From Epinephelus fuscoguttatus (lineage: Eukaryota; Chordata; Actinopteri; Perciformes; Serranidae), in assembly GCF_011397635.1 (NCBI RefSeq), contig NC_064757.1, positions 31,325,339 through 31,389,338 of the forward strand: DNA of 64,000 nucleotides, given 5' to 3'. The position numbers and the translations under genes are program-made. Shown piece after piece: positions 11,842 through 22,070 of the stretch. The stretch's first letter is position 1. Each line of letters starts with the position of its first letter. The notes below the pieces were generated by a model. The model was not told where the DNA came from, did no database searches, and worked only from the letters and a program-made list of their open reading frames with translations.

Positions 11842-12296
11842 TAGGGTTCAACGTTAGTGTTTATTTCACTTGCCGATCAGGCAGGTCAGTCAGAAATCTA
11901 CTTGCCTTGCTGTGTTATTTTACATGCCCCTACACGAATTGATTTATTTATCAGCAGTTACCAAATAACACAAACTTGACATGCCTTTGAAAAACAACCT
12001 TGTTTTATCTGCCTTGCAACATGTAGCTACAGTAGGAGTTTCGCCCACATTCTCCAAGGCCATCCATCTAAACTCCTGTTAAAAGGGAAACTGAAACGCT
12101 TGCTTGTGTTTAAGCTCATAAAATTCGCCTCTATTTTTTTGCCTTTTTCTCCCGAGTTGCAGATGACTAATCATCAGTACTGTGAGAGGGCTCACTCCTT
12201 AGCTACTTCCAGCGTCAGTGAGTTTCTAGATTTACTCGCTCGATGTGGTATTTTACCTGCCTCGGGCAACTGGGCAATCGTTACTGTTGAGCCCTG
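11842..12296 (-). mobile_element. Non-autonomous DNA transposon with 5-bp TSD (family H, copy 1)
   Basis: The element runs from TAGGGTTCAACGTTAGTG to CGTTACTGTTGAGCCCTG, which form terminal inverted repeats. It is flanked by perfect 5-bp direct repeats GCTAC at 11837-11841 and 12297-12301. Subterminal sequence is rich in the motif ACTTGCC / GGCAAGT. The same ends and motif occur in opposite orientation at 47575-48974. A CAGGG-type end with a 5-bp duplication suggests the hAT5 group, but this assignment is an inference. No transposase is visible in its 455 bp. Confidence 0.75.
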
Positions 12297-12496
12297 GCTA
12301 CAGATAGCTACCAGGAAAAACAAAGGCGCCATTATCTTCCTGTTTTGGTTGCACAATGGTTGACGCACTTACTTTGCACCATTTATCAAGCTCTAATTTT
12401 CCAGGAAGGTCTGTGGCATAGTAAAAGCATGGCTTAAGGGAATCAGTCTAAATGCAGATGGTGTCATTATTCTACAGCCATTACATTTTGCAATCT

Positions 12497-12830
12497 AAAG
12501 GTACAATCTGGTGGATTTAGGGGCATCTATTGGCATCAACTGTATGTAGTATTCGTAACTATGTTTTCCTTGTTCATAATCAGCTGCAGTTAAAAATAAT
12601 TTTGTTTTTGTTACCTTAAAATGAGCTATTTTAATCTACATATGGAGCAGCATGGAGTACGCTATGTTGTTTCTATGGTAACCCAGAACGGACAAACCAA
12701 ACACTGGTTCGCGATTGAGCCAGTAGCATTTTTGTTGGCCACCACAGTCCTACATGCTTGGCACACTGGAGAAGTTTCAGTTCCACAACCTCACAACTGG
12801 ATGCCACTAAATTTTACGCACTAGACCTTT
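12497..12830 (+). mobile_element. MITE-like interspersed repeat (family P, copy 1)
   Basis: A 334-bp element begins AAAGGTACAATCTGGTGG and ends with the imperfect inverse, ACGCACTAGACCTTT. It contains the diagnostic inner block CCCAGAACGGACAAACCAAA, also present at about 37,900 in the longer, disrupted copy at 36.7-38.6 kb. I recognise this as a common percomorph repeat but cannot name the superfamily. It is non-coding. Confidence 0.65.
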
Positions 12831-14730
12831 AAACCAAAACACTTGTCTTACCCTCTTTTGCTGGCTGAAATTTCCCCACTTTCCAAACTCACTGTCAGTT
12901 TTCTAAAACACTAGTCCTCACAGAGGTGGAGCTGCATGAGCACACACATAGAAAACAGGAGGCAGAAGCAAGCCAATAACTCAAAAAAACAGGGTCCAAC
13001 TTGAAAGCATCCAAAGGGCAGGTAGGTACTGTGCTATAATTGATTTGGACCTGAACCATAATGTGCACAAGCTCCCACCACAACGCTGCAGTATGCTGAC
13101 CTGCAGTTATCTGGCACTCATTTGGGAGACAGTCTCTAAAAGACCATTTATCTTCACTTCTTCATGTTTGCATTAAATCTTATACCGTACCAGGAGACTT
13201 CAGGAAGTGTTTTGAATAAAGAAAAGTTTTCTCAAAGAGTCAGTGCCCTCTTACAGACCTGCTGCAAACTTTTCCAGTGTGGATGTCAAGCAAGAATTAC
13301 TGATCCACTGTGTGTGATCCATGACAGAAGAATTTCCTCCAGGCTTGTGTAGGCTACTGTGTGTGCGTGTGTCTGTGCACATGTGTGTGTGTGTCTGTGT
13401 TTACCTTGTACACGTTTGTATACCACACACCCTTACACAACAAGCACTTCAGAAGCATTGTGCTGTGCACTGAACGCTGCGTGCTGCTCAGTCTCTCTAA
13501 CCTTGGCATCAGTGACACACCCCTCTCCCCCAGAATGCATTTTCAGCGTGTTACTAAGCACGGTTCACCCATGGAAACAGAGACACTTGATTGGAGTGCA
13601 CTCTCCCGCTAAAAGCCTTATTCTCTTTCCCTTTATATTTAGAATGTGTAGCGTGGAGCGGAAAATGTACAAACCATTATTGGCTGCTGCTTCAGGTCAC
13701 ACAATCAGAGAGCAGGGCTCCCAATTGTAATTCCATGGGTGGCTAGCTGGGTTTCTCTCTCATTTAGGCGACAATGCGTGGGAGACGCACTACAGAGGCA
13801 AATAAACAGGACCTCCTACCCACACGCCATTCATAAGATAGCGTGTGTATGCATGTGTAGGCTGCCGGATGTGTGTGTGCTGTTTGTTTGTGTGAGTTTA
13901 TATCGAAGAGGCCACCTCACTAATTTCAAACACCACAGGATAAACTCAGCTACAATTTAATTTATGGCTCAGTAAAACAACCATGACGTACGCTTGACTC
14001 AATTATTGAACAATCGGGCACTTGATCTCAGGTAGGCAACAAATCATGAGGGGCGCCGTGGATGTCTGTGCCCTTAGGGGGAGGTAGTGTTGCCGGGCAC
14101 ATAATGCAGAGGGATTTAAATGGAAGTCAAGTGATGATGTAAATGTATGAGCACAGAAAACCGGTGCCTTATACCTCTGCCTTGCAGCTCACACAATGAG
14201 CAGAGGTGGAAGGTAACACAGTGCATTAAGGCCAGTTGTGAGGGAGAGGTAGCCGAGCATGAGGAGACTCTGTAATTCAGCTGGACCATATTTCATAAGG
14301 AAATGGTTCACTTTAACTGCAACGTTTATGTGATGGTTGTAATTAACAGTTTCTGTGCAGAGTAGGGTTTTATATGCAAAATCTGACCACCTACAGTGTA
14401 AAGCATTAATAATTTATTTAGCACTCTGAAGGGGATCGTTTCTCAAAATGAGGGCTTTGACTTTATTGAAAATCCTAAATTTATGAACTACATTACTTAC
14501 TACATTTAAAAAGATTTGACTACTTGCTCACAGTGAGCACCTCTTAACAGTGGTGTCCCCAGAAAATATTCACATGGGTGGCCACATGGGGCCAGTGAAT
14601 ATCTTAGGGTGGCAAACCAAAACCAAAAGCCATAACTGACGTTCAGGAATTCAATTATACTGTTGAAGTTGGCAGTTTAAAAACTATGTCAATATGAGAG
14701 TTAAGGAATCATTTAGCTCAAACTGGTCTC
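12831..14730. other. Gene-free stretch
   Basis: Frames of up to 123 codons occur around 13359-13730, but they are in TG-rich low-complexity DNA and resemble no protein. No splice-bounded exon or repeat termini were recognised. Confidence 0.4.
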
Positions 14731-15765
14731 ACTCTGAAGTCGTCGAAATCTGGCGCTTGGGCAGTCAGACACTGACGAAACAGCCGTCTGTTAACGTCGA
14801 CGTGATACGTGGCTGGTTGCTGTTATAGTTTAATGGTGCTCGGCAGGTGGATGTGTCGAACAAACACCTTCATCCGGCGTCCCGTAAGATTATAAAGCCA
14901 AACCTGTTCCTTTTTCCTAAACCCAACCACATGTTTTTGTTCAATCAGGAGAGACAGAAGAATGAAATAAAGATGAAATTTAATGCAAAATATAAGCGTA
15001 TTGATTAACAGATGATTTGTGCTGCGATGATTCTAACAAAGTCTTTGGCGCTTCAACACCAGAGGGAGATTATTTGTGATCGTGGGACATCTGAGCAGCA
15101 GCAAGATTAATCCCCCCATGGAGTCCAGACACTGGCAGTGGTGGCTGCTGATGACCTTGGTTGATGACTGCTGAGGCGAATAGAAGCTGCATCTGAGAAG
15201 AATAGGCTGTGATGGGAAGGTGGAGGGTACGCACAGCAGCAGCATGAAAGGACTGGTAGAGAAAGAACCATATTTAAAGTGAGGAGCAGTGAGATGACAG
15301 GCTGATGGAGAAGGTGTGTCGCTGTGCTATTGGTTGATTGTAGGTCAGCTGTAGAACAGCTGATGACTCAACTGACAGCCCCGAACACTGACAGCCAGAG
15401 ATTGAGCGTGAGCATACGTGTGAGGAGTGAAAAGCAGGGTGAGGAAGAAAGTTACAGCCTAAGCATGAAAAGTATTGTCTTCCTGAACTGAACTTTCACT
15501 AGAGCTTCATTTGTTGAAGGCAAAGAAATTTAAATTTGTGGTGTTGTACCAGCAAAGTGCATTTATTTTGAAAGATACTATATGTAAACAGTAAATTTCC
15601 TGTGAAAACAGTAGTGTATCTTGAAAGAAGACAATACACGTAACAGGCGGAACTTGACACGGCATCCCAGAACGTCAACAACCAATGCACCCAGGGTACC
15701 TTGCACATCATATGTGGATGTAGAAAGTCCATGACCAATCATCAATATATGTGACGAGGATGGAT
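14731..15765 (-). repeat. Interspersed repeat family V, copy A
   Basis: Read on the minus strand, 15500-15765 matches 28520-28700. Shared blocks include AAGGTACCCTGGGTG and a translated segment with the pattern VPW..WLL and SSSACY.YCLLSRYT. The 14731-14940 end matches, also inverted, the other half of that copy (GTCGTCGA, TTGGGCAGTC, TTAGGTTTAGG-like blocks). About 500 bp at 15000-15480 is absent from the 28.5-kb copy and is probably a later insertion. The shared reading frame could be a decayed coding region, but no protein was recognised. Confidence 0.55.
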
Positions 15766-16204
15766 TGAGAATGTGTTGCTTAGTTATTTACTTTGGTTTC
15801 TTATTTTACAGTTAATGTCAGTAATTATGTATATTATAATTATTTGCATAGACTAAAACTGGTTCAGATAACATTCTGAGTTCCTCAACAATCCTGTTTG
15901 AATATGTAATGTATCCATTTTAGATGATTCATTGTTCTTTAAATAAGCAGGTTTTTCTTTTCCTTAAAAAGACAAATATAAAGCTGTAATTTGAAGGAGT
16001 TCATTAACTGTAGGGAACAGAAGTTTTACTGGGAACAAACCCTTTCAAGTTCAGAACCCATTTTCATTTAGATATCATTAAGATGAGAGTTTGAGTGACC
16101 CCTCTGAAAATGAACATGCCAAGTTTTCCTTCCAAAATTTTGCCCAGCTTTGAAGTGGTATTTACCACCCTTGCCGACAAGCATTCCAGCACACATGGTT
16201 GTTA

Positions 16205-16770
16205 CTGATAGACGCCTTACGCCTCATTTCCACAAAACTCTGTGTACATATGCAAGTCAACGGGAACCCCATTCATTCCTGTGAGGACCTCGGTAGTCTC
16301 TGATGTGTTTGCAAAACTCCTCATCGGTTTTGGGAGGTTTTTGTTTATTGCGTCCATCATTTGCCTGGAGTATGTGGACAAAAAATAAACTTTTGCGGCA
16401 GATTTTGAGCAGACCGTGTGCATCGTGCTACGGGAAATTGACATGAAAATGAATTATCTAACAGACTGAGGAATGTAATACAGCTCCCTTCAGCCATCGT
16501 AAGAGCTTAGAACTTTACACAGAAAATGCTGGACGCTCTCTGAGGCCCCTCTCATCCCGTATGCCTTGTTTCCACTTTCATATGTGTACAGAGACATGGC
16601 AACTGGAAGTCCATTCATTCCTATGGGAAACTTTGTGATATCTGATGTCCCTGCGAAGCTCCTACCCTTCATAATATTTTCAGAATTTGCCTCGAGCATG
16701 TTTAAAAAAAAAATCGAACTTTTGCGTTGAATTTTTTGAAGAGACCATCTGACAGTCTGCTATCTTTGCC
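16205..16770. repeat. Diverged tandem duplication of about 340 bp
   Basis: Segment 16205-16430 and segment 16550-16755 share the same ordered blocks: CCTCATTTCCAC / CCTTGTTTCCAC, then CCATTCATTCCT, then TCTGATGT, then TTTGCCT.GAG.ATGT, then AACTTTTGCG. The copies are clearly homologous but diverged, with small indels. No function or termini could be assigned. Confidence 0.6.
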
Positions 16771-16978
16771 AACAGGTTGCTAACTGACTAACGGGCTATT
16801 TCCTTCAATTCATTTGCCTGTGTTGATTGACAAGTGAGTTGTGTGATTAAAAAGAACTTGTTTATTTAGTTTTAACACAATGTGAATGTTATCCTACTAA
16901 AATATGGTTATACATTATATTCAGTCAGATTGCCATTCATACGTCTTTTTAATAAGATATTTCACAAAACATGCTATG

Positions 16979-17900
16979 CACCTGGCAGGCCAACATCTTC
17001 ACTTATTTGTTGCTATGCAATATTGATCCTGTTTTTGTCCCAGTAATGTTCCAAGTGATACCCCAAACCGCTGCAAACAGGAAAAGAATCCAGGCACTCC
17101 AAACAAAAATGAGAATGAGGAAGGAAAGATTAGATTAAAAAGCCTTTAATATAATGGCCAACTCATTAAAAAGCCAACATGTTTCGACCACTGTTGGTCT
17201 TCAACAGGGCTGGAGAAAACCCAAACCACTGGATGGCAATAAACGGATAAAATTAGCCTCTCCCCCATGGCTACAGGTAGTGTCAGGTTTCTATCATCCA
17301 TAAAGAAATGCACTTCCTTGCGTTGGACACTAGGGGGCATCATCCATGTATTCACGGATCTACAGACACCAGTCACATACGTAAGTTGAAACGAGGCATT
17401 ACAGGCGCAAAATAGTTAATAGCTAGCTAGCTAGCTAGGAATCGTCTCTAAATGCAGTTACAGTAGGTGACTGCTAATGCTCTTGGAGCACCAACCTACA
17501 TTGTCATTTTCTTTCCATGAGACAGAAAATCAGAGTTCAAATTAAGAAAAGACAGGAAAAGGGCAAGAAAGCAAACTGACTTCTTGAAAATGCAGTTTAT
17601 GAAGGAGACATGAATCAAGTGAGTAAGGCTGGGGGGCCCACAGAGACTGCTCATGCACAAGGCCCAGACTTTGGTGTTACGCCCCTGTAAACACCTGACA
17701 GGCCAACCTCCTCACTTATTTGTCGCTGTGTGTTATTGGTCCTGTTTTTGTGTCTGTATTGCTGAATGTGCATATTCCACAAGACTGGATGGTGGAGAAT
17801 GGCGTTTTCTGCGATAATGTTTTCTCCATCCAGAAAGAGATGCAATTCCTTGAGTTGAACACTAGGGGTGTACTCCGCATACTATAAGGAAATACGGACA
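16979..17900. repeat. Two direct copies of an unnamed repeat, one interrupted
   Basis: The blocks CACCTG(G/A)CAGGCCAAC and CTTATTTGT.GCT occur at 16979 and again at 17693. In both copies they are followed by CCTGTTTTTGT, a CTGGATGG block, and a closing block like TTCCTTG.GTTG.ACACTAGGGG. The first copy contains an extra segment around 17060-17215 with ACATGTTTCGACCACTG, typical of another fish repeat. A short (TAGC)n tract lies at 17420-17438. Confidence 0.6.
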
Positions 17901-17980
17901 CAAAACAAGGCATTAGGTCGAGTTTTCCAAAAACACCACTACCTTTGCGCTAGCTTACAAAATGAGTGCCCTACAACCTT

Positions 17981-18634
17981 TGTCATGATTCTGAGTTTGT
18001 TTATATTCTGTCATCCTATGGACTTATTTGGGAGTTTTCCATTTGTGTTCCTTGTTTCATGTTATTCACTCATGTTTAATCTGTTTCCTGTTTTATTTTG
18101 TAGATTCTCTCCTCATGTGTCATGTCTGGTTTTACTTCCTGTCTTTCTGTGTTTTCCCGCCTTTTTTCTGTCACACCTGTCTCGTTAGTCCTTCCCTATT
18201 CCCAGAGTCTTCCCTTCACATCTGTTCTATATTAGTCTTGTTTGCTCCACCCTAGTGTTTCTCTTCACACCCTTGTTGTCAGCCAATCCCCATCTCCCTC
18301 CTTGTGCCCGTGTCCTCCTGCTCCAGCTGTGTCTCGTTCTTGTGATTAGTTTTCTGTGTTTATATACCTGTGGGTTTCCCCTTTGTCAGCTTGTCTGTGT
18401 TCCTCCTGGGTGCATTCTGTGGTTGTTCCTGCATTCATCCCTGTGCTCATCCCTGTTCATTGTGTTTTTCCCAGTTGGCTTTCAGTTTGGTTTTTGTTGT
18501 GCTTTCATTTGGACTTTGAGTTGCCTCCCTGTACTGGATGTTTTCAATCAGCTACATTAATGCTTGCTTTCTGTTAGAAACTCAGACTGTCTGTTGATCT
18601 GCATTTGGGTCCTCCTCTGAACTGACAAGTGACA
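17981..18634 (+). mobile_element. Solo LTR of a retrotransposon
   Basis: A 654-bp T/C-rich non-coding block starts TGTCATGATTCTGAG and ends GACAAGTGACA, that is, TG...CA ends with short inverted TGTCA/TGACA repeats. Flanking pentamers are ACCTT (17976-17980) and CCCTT (18635-18639), a 4/5 match to a target duplication. The pyrimidine-rich text and the ending GCATTTGGGTCCTCCTCTG are typical of fish Gypsy-type LTRs in my memory. No gag, pol or second LTR adjoins it, so it is best read as a recombined solo LTR. An internal fragment recurs at 32108-32220. Confidence 0.65.
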
Positions 18635-18639
18635 CCCTT

Positions 18640-19057
18640 TTAAAGACAGGCCTCCAGTTGTTTTCACCAGAGAGGCCAGGGCCCTCTCTCACCCCCCTTT
18701 GGGATCGCCACTGCCCTTTTATGGCGCTCCAGCAGTCTCTATCAAGAATGACCATGACAAATCACTGCAGCATGTTCACAAATCTTACCCCTGCATCACA
18801 AATGAATGTGTGTTGGTCCTGTATACCTCGAACATTAGTCCTAACTTTAACCTTTTGTTGTTTATCAGTGCCCTTCAGTCACTCAATCGACCTCCAGCTG
18901 CTGCAGTGAAGACGTTTATTGGCCCTAAATGACAGGAGCTGTCGGAGGTTACATGGAAACTGGTGTTAAGAACAAAGTCTAAAGATGCAGAGATCACACA
19001 GGCGACCTAAATAAAAGCCATTAATCAGCCAAAGGTGCTGTGCCTCATATTGAAAGG
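18640..19057. other. Non-coding spacer after the solo LTR
   Basis: No gene, repeat termini or clear regulatory motif was recognised. Confidence 0.35.
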
Positions 19058-19087
19058 GATGATGATGAAGATGATGATGATGATGAC
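19058..19087. repeat. (GAT)n microsatellite
   Basis: An imperfect GAT/GAA trinucleotide run about 1.4 kb before the adra2b start codon. Confidence 0.85.
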
Positions 19088-19189
19088 GGAGTAGCTTGAA
19101 AAAGTGCAGGAGTCCCTGGAATGAAACTAATGTTTTTGTAAAGCAGATGGCATCAACCCAGCGCTCTCAGCTGGACACGTCAGCGTCCC

Positions 19190-20492
19190 GCGGAGTTAAT
19201 TGACCGGAGCAGTACCACCCAACAAGCCATTCCTAATATAAGTGCGTCGGTTGAGCCGCTCGGTTATACATATAATCTGAGAGAGGGAGAGAGAGACAGA
19301 GGGAGGGAGGGCTACAGGGAGAGAGAAAGTGAGGATCCCATGACGCCCACAGCTCCACAGTGACATCACCGGGTCTAAAAAGTAGCGCAGGAGGGAGATG
19401 GGAGGCACCCCACTCATTAGATTTCGTCGTAAGGTCCTGTTCAGTAGTGAAGATGCTGCTGCGCCTCTGTGAGGAAGCCTGTGATGTGCGCCAGCGGAGC
19501 GACTGTACCTTGGCATCCCGGTGAACTTCTGAGGAGACAGAAGGAGCGAGAAACAGCTCCAGAGACTCACAGACTGAACCTGCTCTGCGGGGATCGTTTC
19601 ACCACTGAAGAAACTACGCGGCTACGCACTTTTACTTCATATCTGCCTTCATGCGCAGAGCTGGGGAGCTTGAGGTTAACTTTGTTTGATTGGAAACGCT
19701 GCCATCAGTCAGGCTGTCCTTCACGGGGAAGCATTAGTATCTTTTTATCTGTAAATCACTGTAAATATCTCATTGTAACTTTATTTCACTTTATCTAAAC
19801 CATTCTGTGCTCGCTGTTCAGATGAGACTGTCAGTCATACGCGCGTCTCCAAACGAGGACGCACCGAGAACGCACAAGGGTCGAGATTATTTGCTCGCCT
19901 CTGAGCTCTTAAACACAATGTCGCTTCGCTGCAAATGACACCAAATTATATTATCATAAATTAAATATCCCCGCCTTCAAAGCAGTATCCACTGAGGGAA
20001 AAAAGGACCAAACTCCGTGCGCTAAGGAAGTTTTAAGTTTTTCGGGCTGTAATGTAAATCCGCAGAGGCTGGTGCACAGCAGTCAGCGTCACGAAAATTT
20101 ACTCGTGTTCTGTTTCGGAAAGAAATCTTCTCTACAAAGTGGCAAATATTCTTAATTGAAAGGCAGTGATCCGTGTCTTGACGCATTGCCCAGGACTGTT
20201 TTGTATGCTTAAAATGGACTTGGAAGAGCTGCCGTGGAGGATGCAAGGGAGCTATCGTTTGGAAACAACACAGGGACAAAGCCAGAGCGTCTGAGGTAAA
20301 TACATAATTATGATTTATTATAATCACATGTACTATGAAAATAAACACAGCATTTATTGCGCACAATGTATGATCATCTGAGACACAATTGTTAACACCG
20401 TATAAAAAGTGAAATACATTCTTTAAACACAGTTTATTTAGTGATCAAACATATTCTTTATCTATAAAGAGTCCTGGAAAGCTAATCCCAGT
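19190..20492 (+). promoter_or_regulatory. Putative adra2b promoter and 5' UTR region
   Basis: This stretch is richer in GC and CpG than its surroundings and includes a purine tract (GA-rich) at about 19276-19330. A consensus donor CTGAG|GTAAAT lies at 20295/20296. A weak acceptor (TCTATAAAG) ends at 20469, leaving 23 nt before the ATG. An optional short 5' UTR intron of about 170 nt is therefore conceivable. Mammalian alpha-2 receptor genes are single-exon in their coding region, so this is only a possibility. No TATA box or start site could be fixed. Confidence 0.35.
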
Positions 20493-22070
20493 ATGGCCTC
20501 GGTTCTGGAGAACGGCTGCTCCATGGAGCTGAACGGCTGGAACAGCAGTGTGAGCAGCGCCGGAGCCTCGGTGCCCTGTAACCAGAGCATCCTGAAGCTC
20601 GCCCCTTACTCCCCTGAAGCCACGGCGGCCTTCGCCACCGCCATAACCTTGATGGTCCTCTTCACCATCGTGGGCAACATCATGGTCATCATCGCTGTCC
20701 TGACCAGCCGCTCCCTCCGAGGACCACAGAATCTCTTCTTAGTGTCACTGGCTGCTGCAGACATTTTAGTGGCCACACTCATCATCCCCTTCTCTCTGGC
20801 CAATGAACTGCTCGGCTACTGGTTCTTTAAATCTCTGTGGTGTGAGATCTACCTGGCGCTGGATGTGTTGTTCTGCACCTCCTCAATTGTGCACCTGTGC
20901 GCCATCTCACTGGACCGCTACCTGTCCATTTCCAGGGTGACCTACGGGCGTCAGCGGACTCCCCAACGCATCAAAGCCGCTATTGTGGTGGTGTGGCTCA
21001 TCTCTGCCATCATCTCCTTCCCTCCTCTGCTCTCACTCAACAAAAGCGAGGGAGGCAATGCGGGGACTGACAGAGGACCTCAGTGCCAGCTGAATGATGA
21101 GCGCTGGTACATCCTTTACTCCACCATCGGCTCATTCTTTGCCCCCTGCCTCATCATGATCCTGGTCTACATCAGAATCTACCAAATTGCCAAACAAAGA
21201 ACACGATGCCCACCAGGAGAGCCCAGGAAGGATGGGGTCGGCTGTGCTACACCCAGTCAGCCTCCACGACATGTGCAAGCCAACGGGAGGGATGATGAAG
21301 AAAGCACACCCCCTTCATCAACCAAAGCCTCCAATACCAGACCCCCCACCCTCGCCATCACTCCCTCTCCCACCCTGGGAGACACTCAAACCACCCAGAA
21401 CACCACCACCAATAATCTCCTGCAACCTCCATCTCCTTCTCTAGCCATGACCCCTGTCACAGCCTCCCTTGATACCTCCCCTCATGGCCCCACAACTCCC
21501 CCCTCTGTGCCTCAGTCTGCCCCTGCCAAGACTAAAGAGAAGGGGAAGAAAGGCAAGCGGCAGGGAGGGAAAAAGGCTGATAATAACAATGGTGACAGCT
21601 CGAGCACAGAGAGTGACATGGAGCACAGCCATGGAGGAGGCCGAGGCAGCACCAGCATGCCCGGGTCACCTGCAGGGGTCCACTCCCCGGCCTCGGTCAA
21701 GCGCTACCGGGACATGATCGCGACCTCAAAGGGGGCTCGGCTGGTGCCAGGGAGGAAGTCGAAACCAGAGAGCACCCCTGGAGCAGCCAGGCGCAAAGCG
21801 ATGGTCAACAGAGAGAAGCGCTTCACCTTCGTCCTGGCGGTGGTCATCGGTGTCTTTGTGGTGTGCTGGTTCCCCTTCTTCTTCTCCTACTCTCTGCAGG
21901 CAGTGTGCCCGGAGACATGCGCCATCCCTGACCCTCTCTTTAAGTTTTTCTTCTGGATCGGTTACTGCAACTCCTCACTCAACCCAGTCATATACACCAT
22001 CTTCAACAAAGACTTCAGAAAGGCCTTCAAAAAGATACTGTGCAGAGGCACCAAGGGTACTTTCTTCTAG
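20493..22070 (+). CDS. adra2b: Alpha-2B adrenergic receptor (class A GPCR), single coding exon
   Basis: The 525-residue receptor for noradrenaline and adrenaline couples to Gi/o at the plasma membrane. Seven helices are clear: TM1 about 47-70 (GN at 61-62), TM2 with LAAAD (Asp90), TM3 with Cys117 and amine-binding Asp124, DRY at 141-143, TM5 with Ser210, Thr211 and Ser214, TM6 with CWFP at 458-461, TM7 with NPVIY at 497-501. Cys117 and Cys198 should form the extracellular disulfide. Cys517 (ILCRG) is a likely palmitoylation site. The N-terminus has sequons at Asn17 and Asn30. The third cytoplasmic loop, about 235-438, is long and Pro/Ser/Thr-rich with a Lys-rich patch at 347-361, and lacks the poly-Glu run of mammalian alpha-2B. 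Helices and ECL3 (SYSL.A.CP) match alpha-2B better than 2A, 2C or fish 2D, and dusp2 is the expected neighbour. Oddities: Leu144 replaces the usual Trp after DRY, and loop 2 is slightly shorter. The ATG has A at -3 and G at +4. Confidence 0.95.
   Translation: MASVLENGCSMELNGWNSSVSSAGASVPCNQSILKLAPYSPEATAAFATAITLMVLFTIVGNIMVIIAVLTSRSLRGPQNLFLVSLAAADILVATLIIPFSLANELLGYWFFKSLWCEIYLALDVLFCTSSIVHLCAISLDRYLSISRVTYGRQRTPQRIKAAIVVVWLISAIISFPPLLSLNKSEGGNAGTDRGPQCQLNDERWYILYSTIGSFFAPCLIMILVYIRIYQIAKQRTRCPPGEPRKDGVGCATPSQPPRHVQANGRDDEESTPPSSTKASNTRPPTLAITPSPTLGDTQTTQNTTTNNLLQPPSPSLAMTPVTASLDTSPHGPTTPPSVPQSAPAKTKEKGKKGKRQGGKKADNNNGDSSSTESDMEHSHGGGRGSTSMPGSPAGVHSPASVKRYRDMIATSKGARLVPGRKSKPESTPGAARRKAMVNREKRFTFVLAVVIGVFVVCWFPFFFSYSLQAVCPETCAIPDPLFKFFFWIGYCNSSLNPVIYTIFNKDFRKAFKKILCRGTKGTFF

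Noticed and set aside
13359-13730. 123-codon frame starting MCACVCAHVCVC
   Set aside because: Low-complexity TG-rich start, no domain, no splice context.
17981-18634. Endogenous retrovirus
   Set aside because: Only a solo LTR is visible; no gag, pol, env or primer-binding site adjoins it.
20493-22070. Assignment as alpha-2A or fish alpha-2D receptor
   Set aside because: The C-terminal KKILCRG is 2A-like, but TM1, TM2, ECL3 and the dusp2 neighbour fit alpha-2B better.
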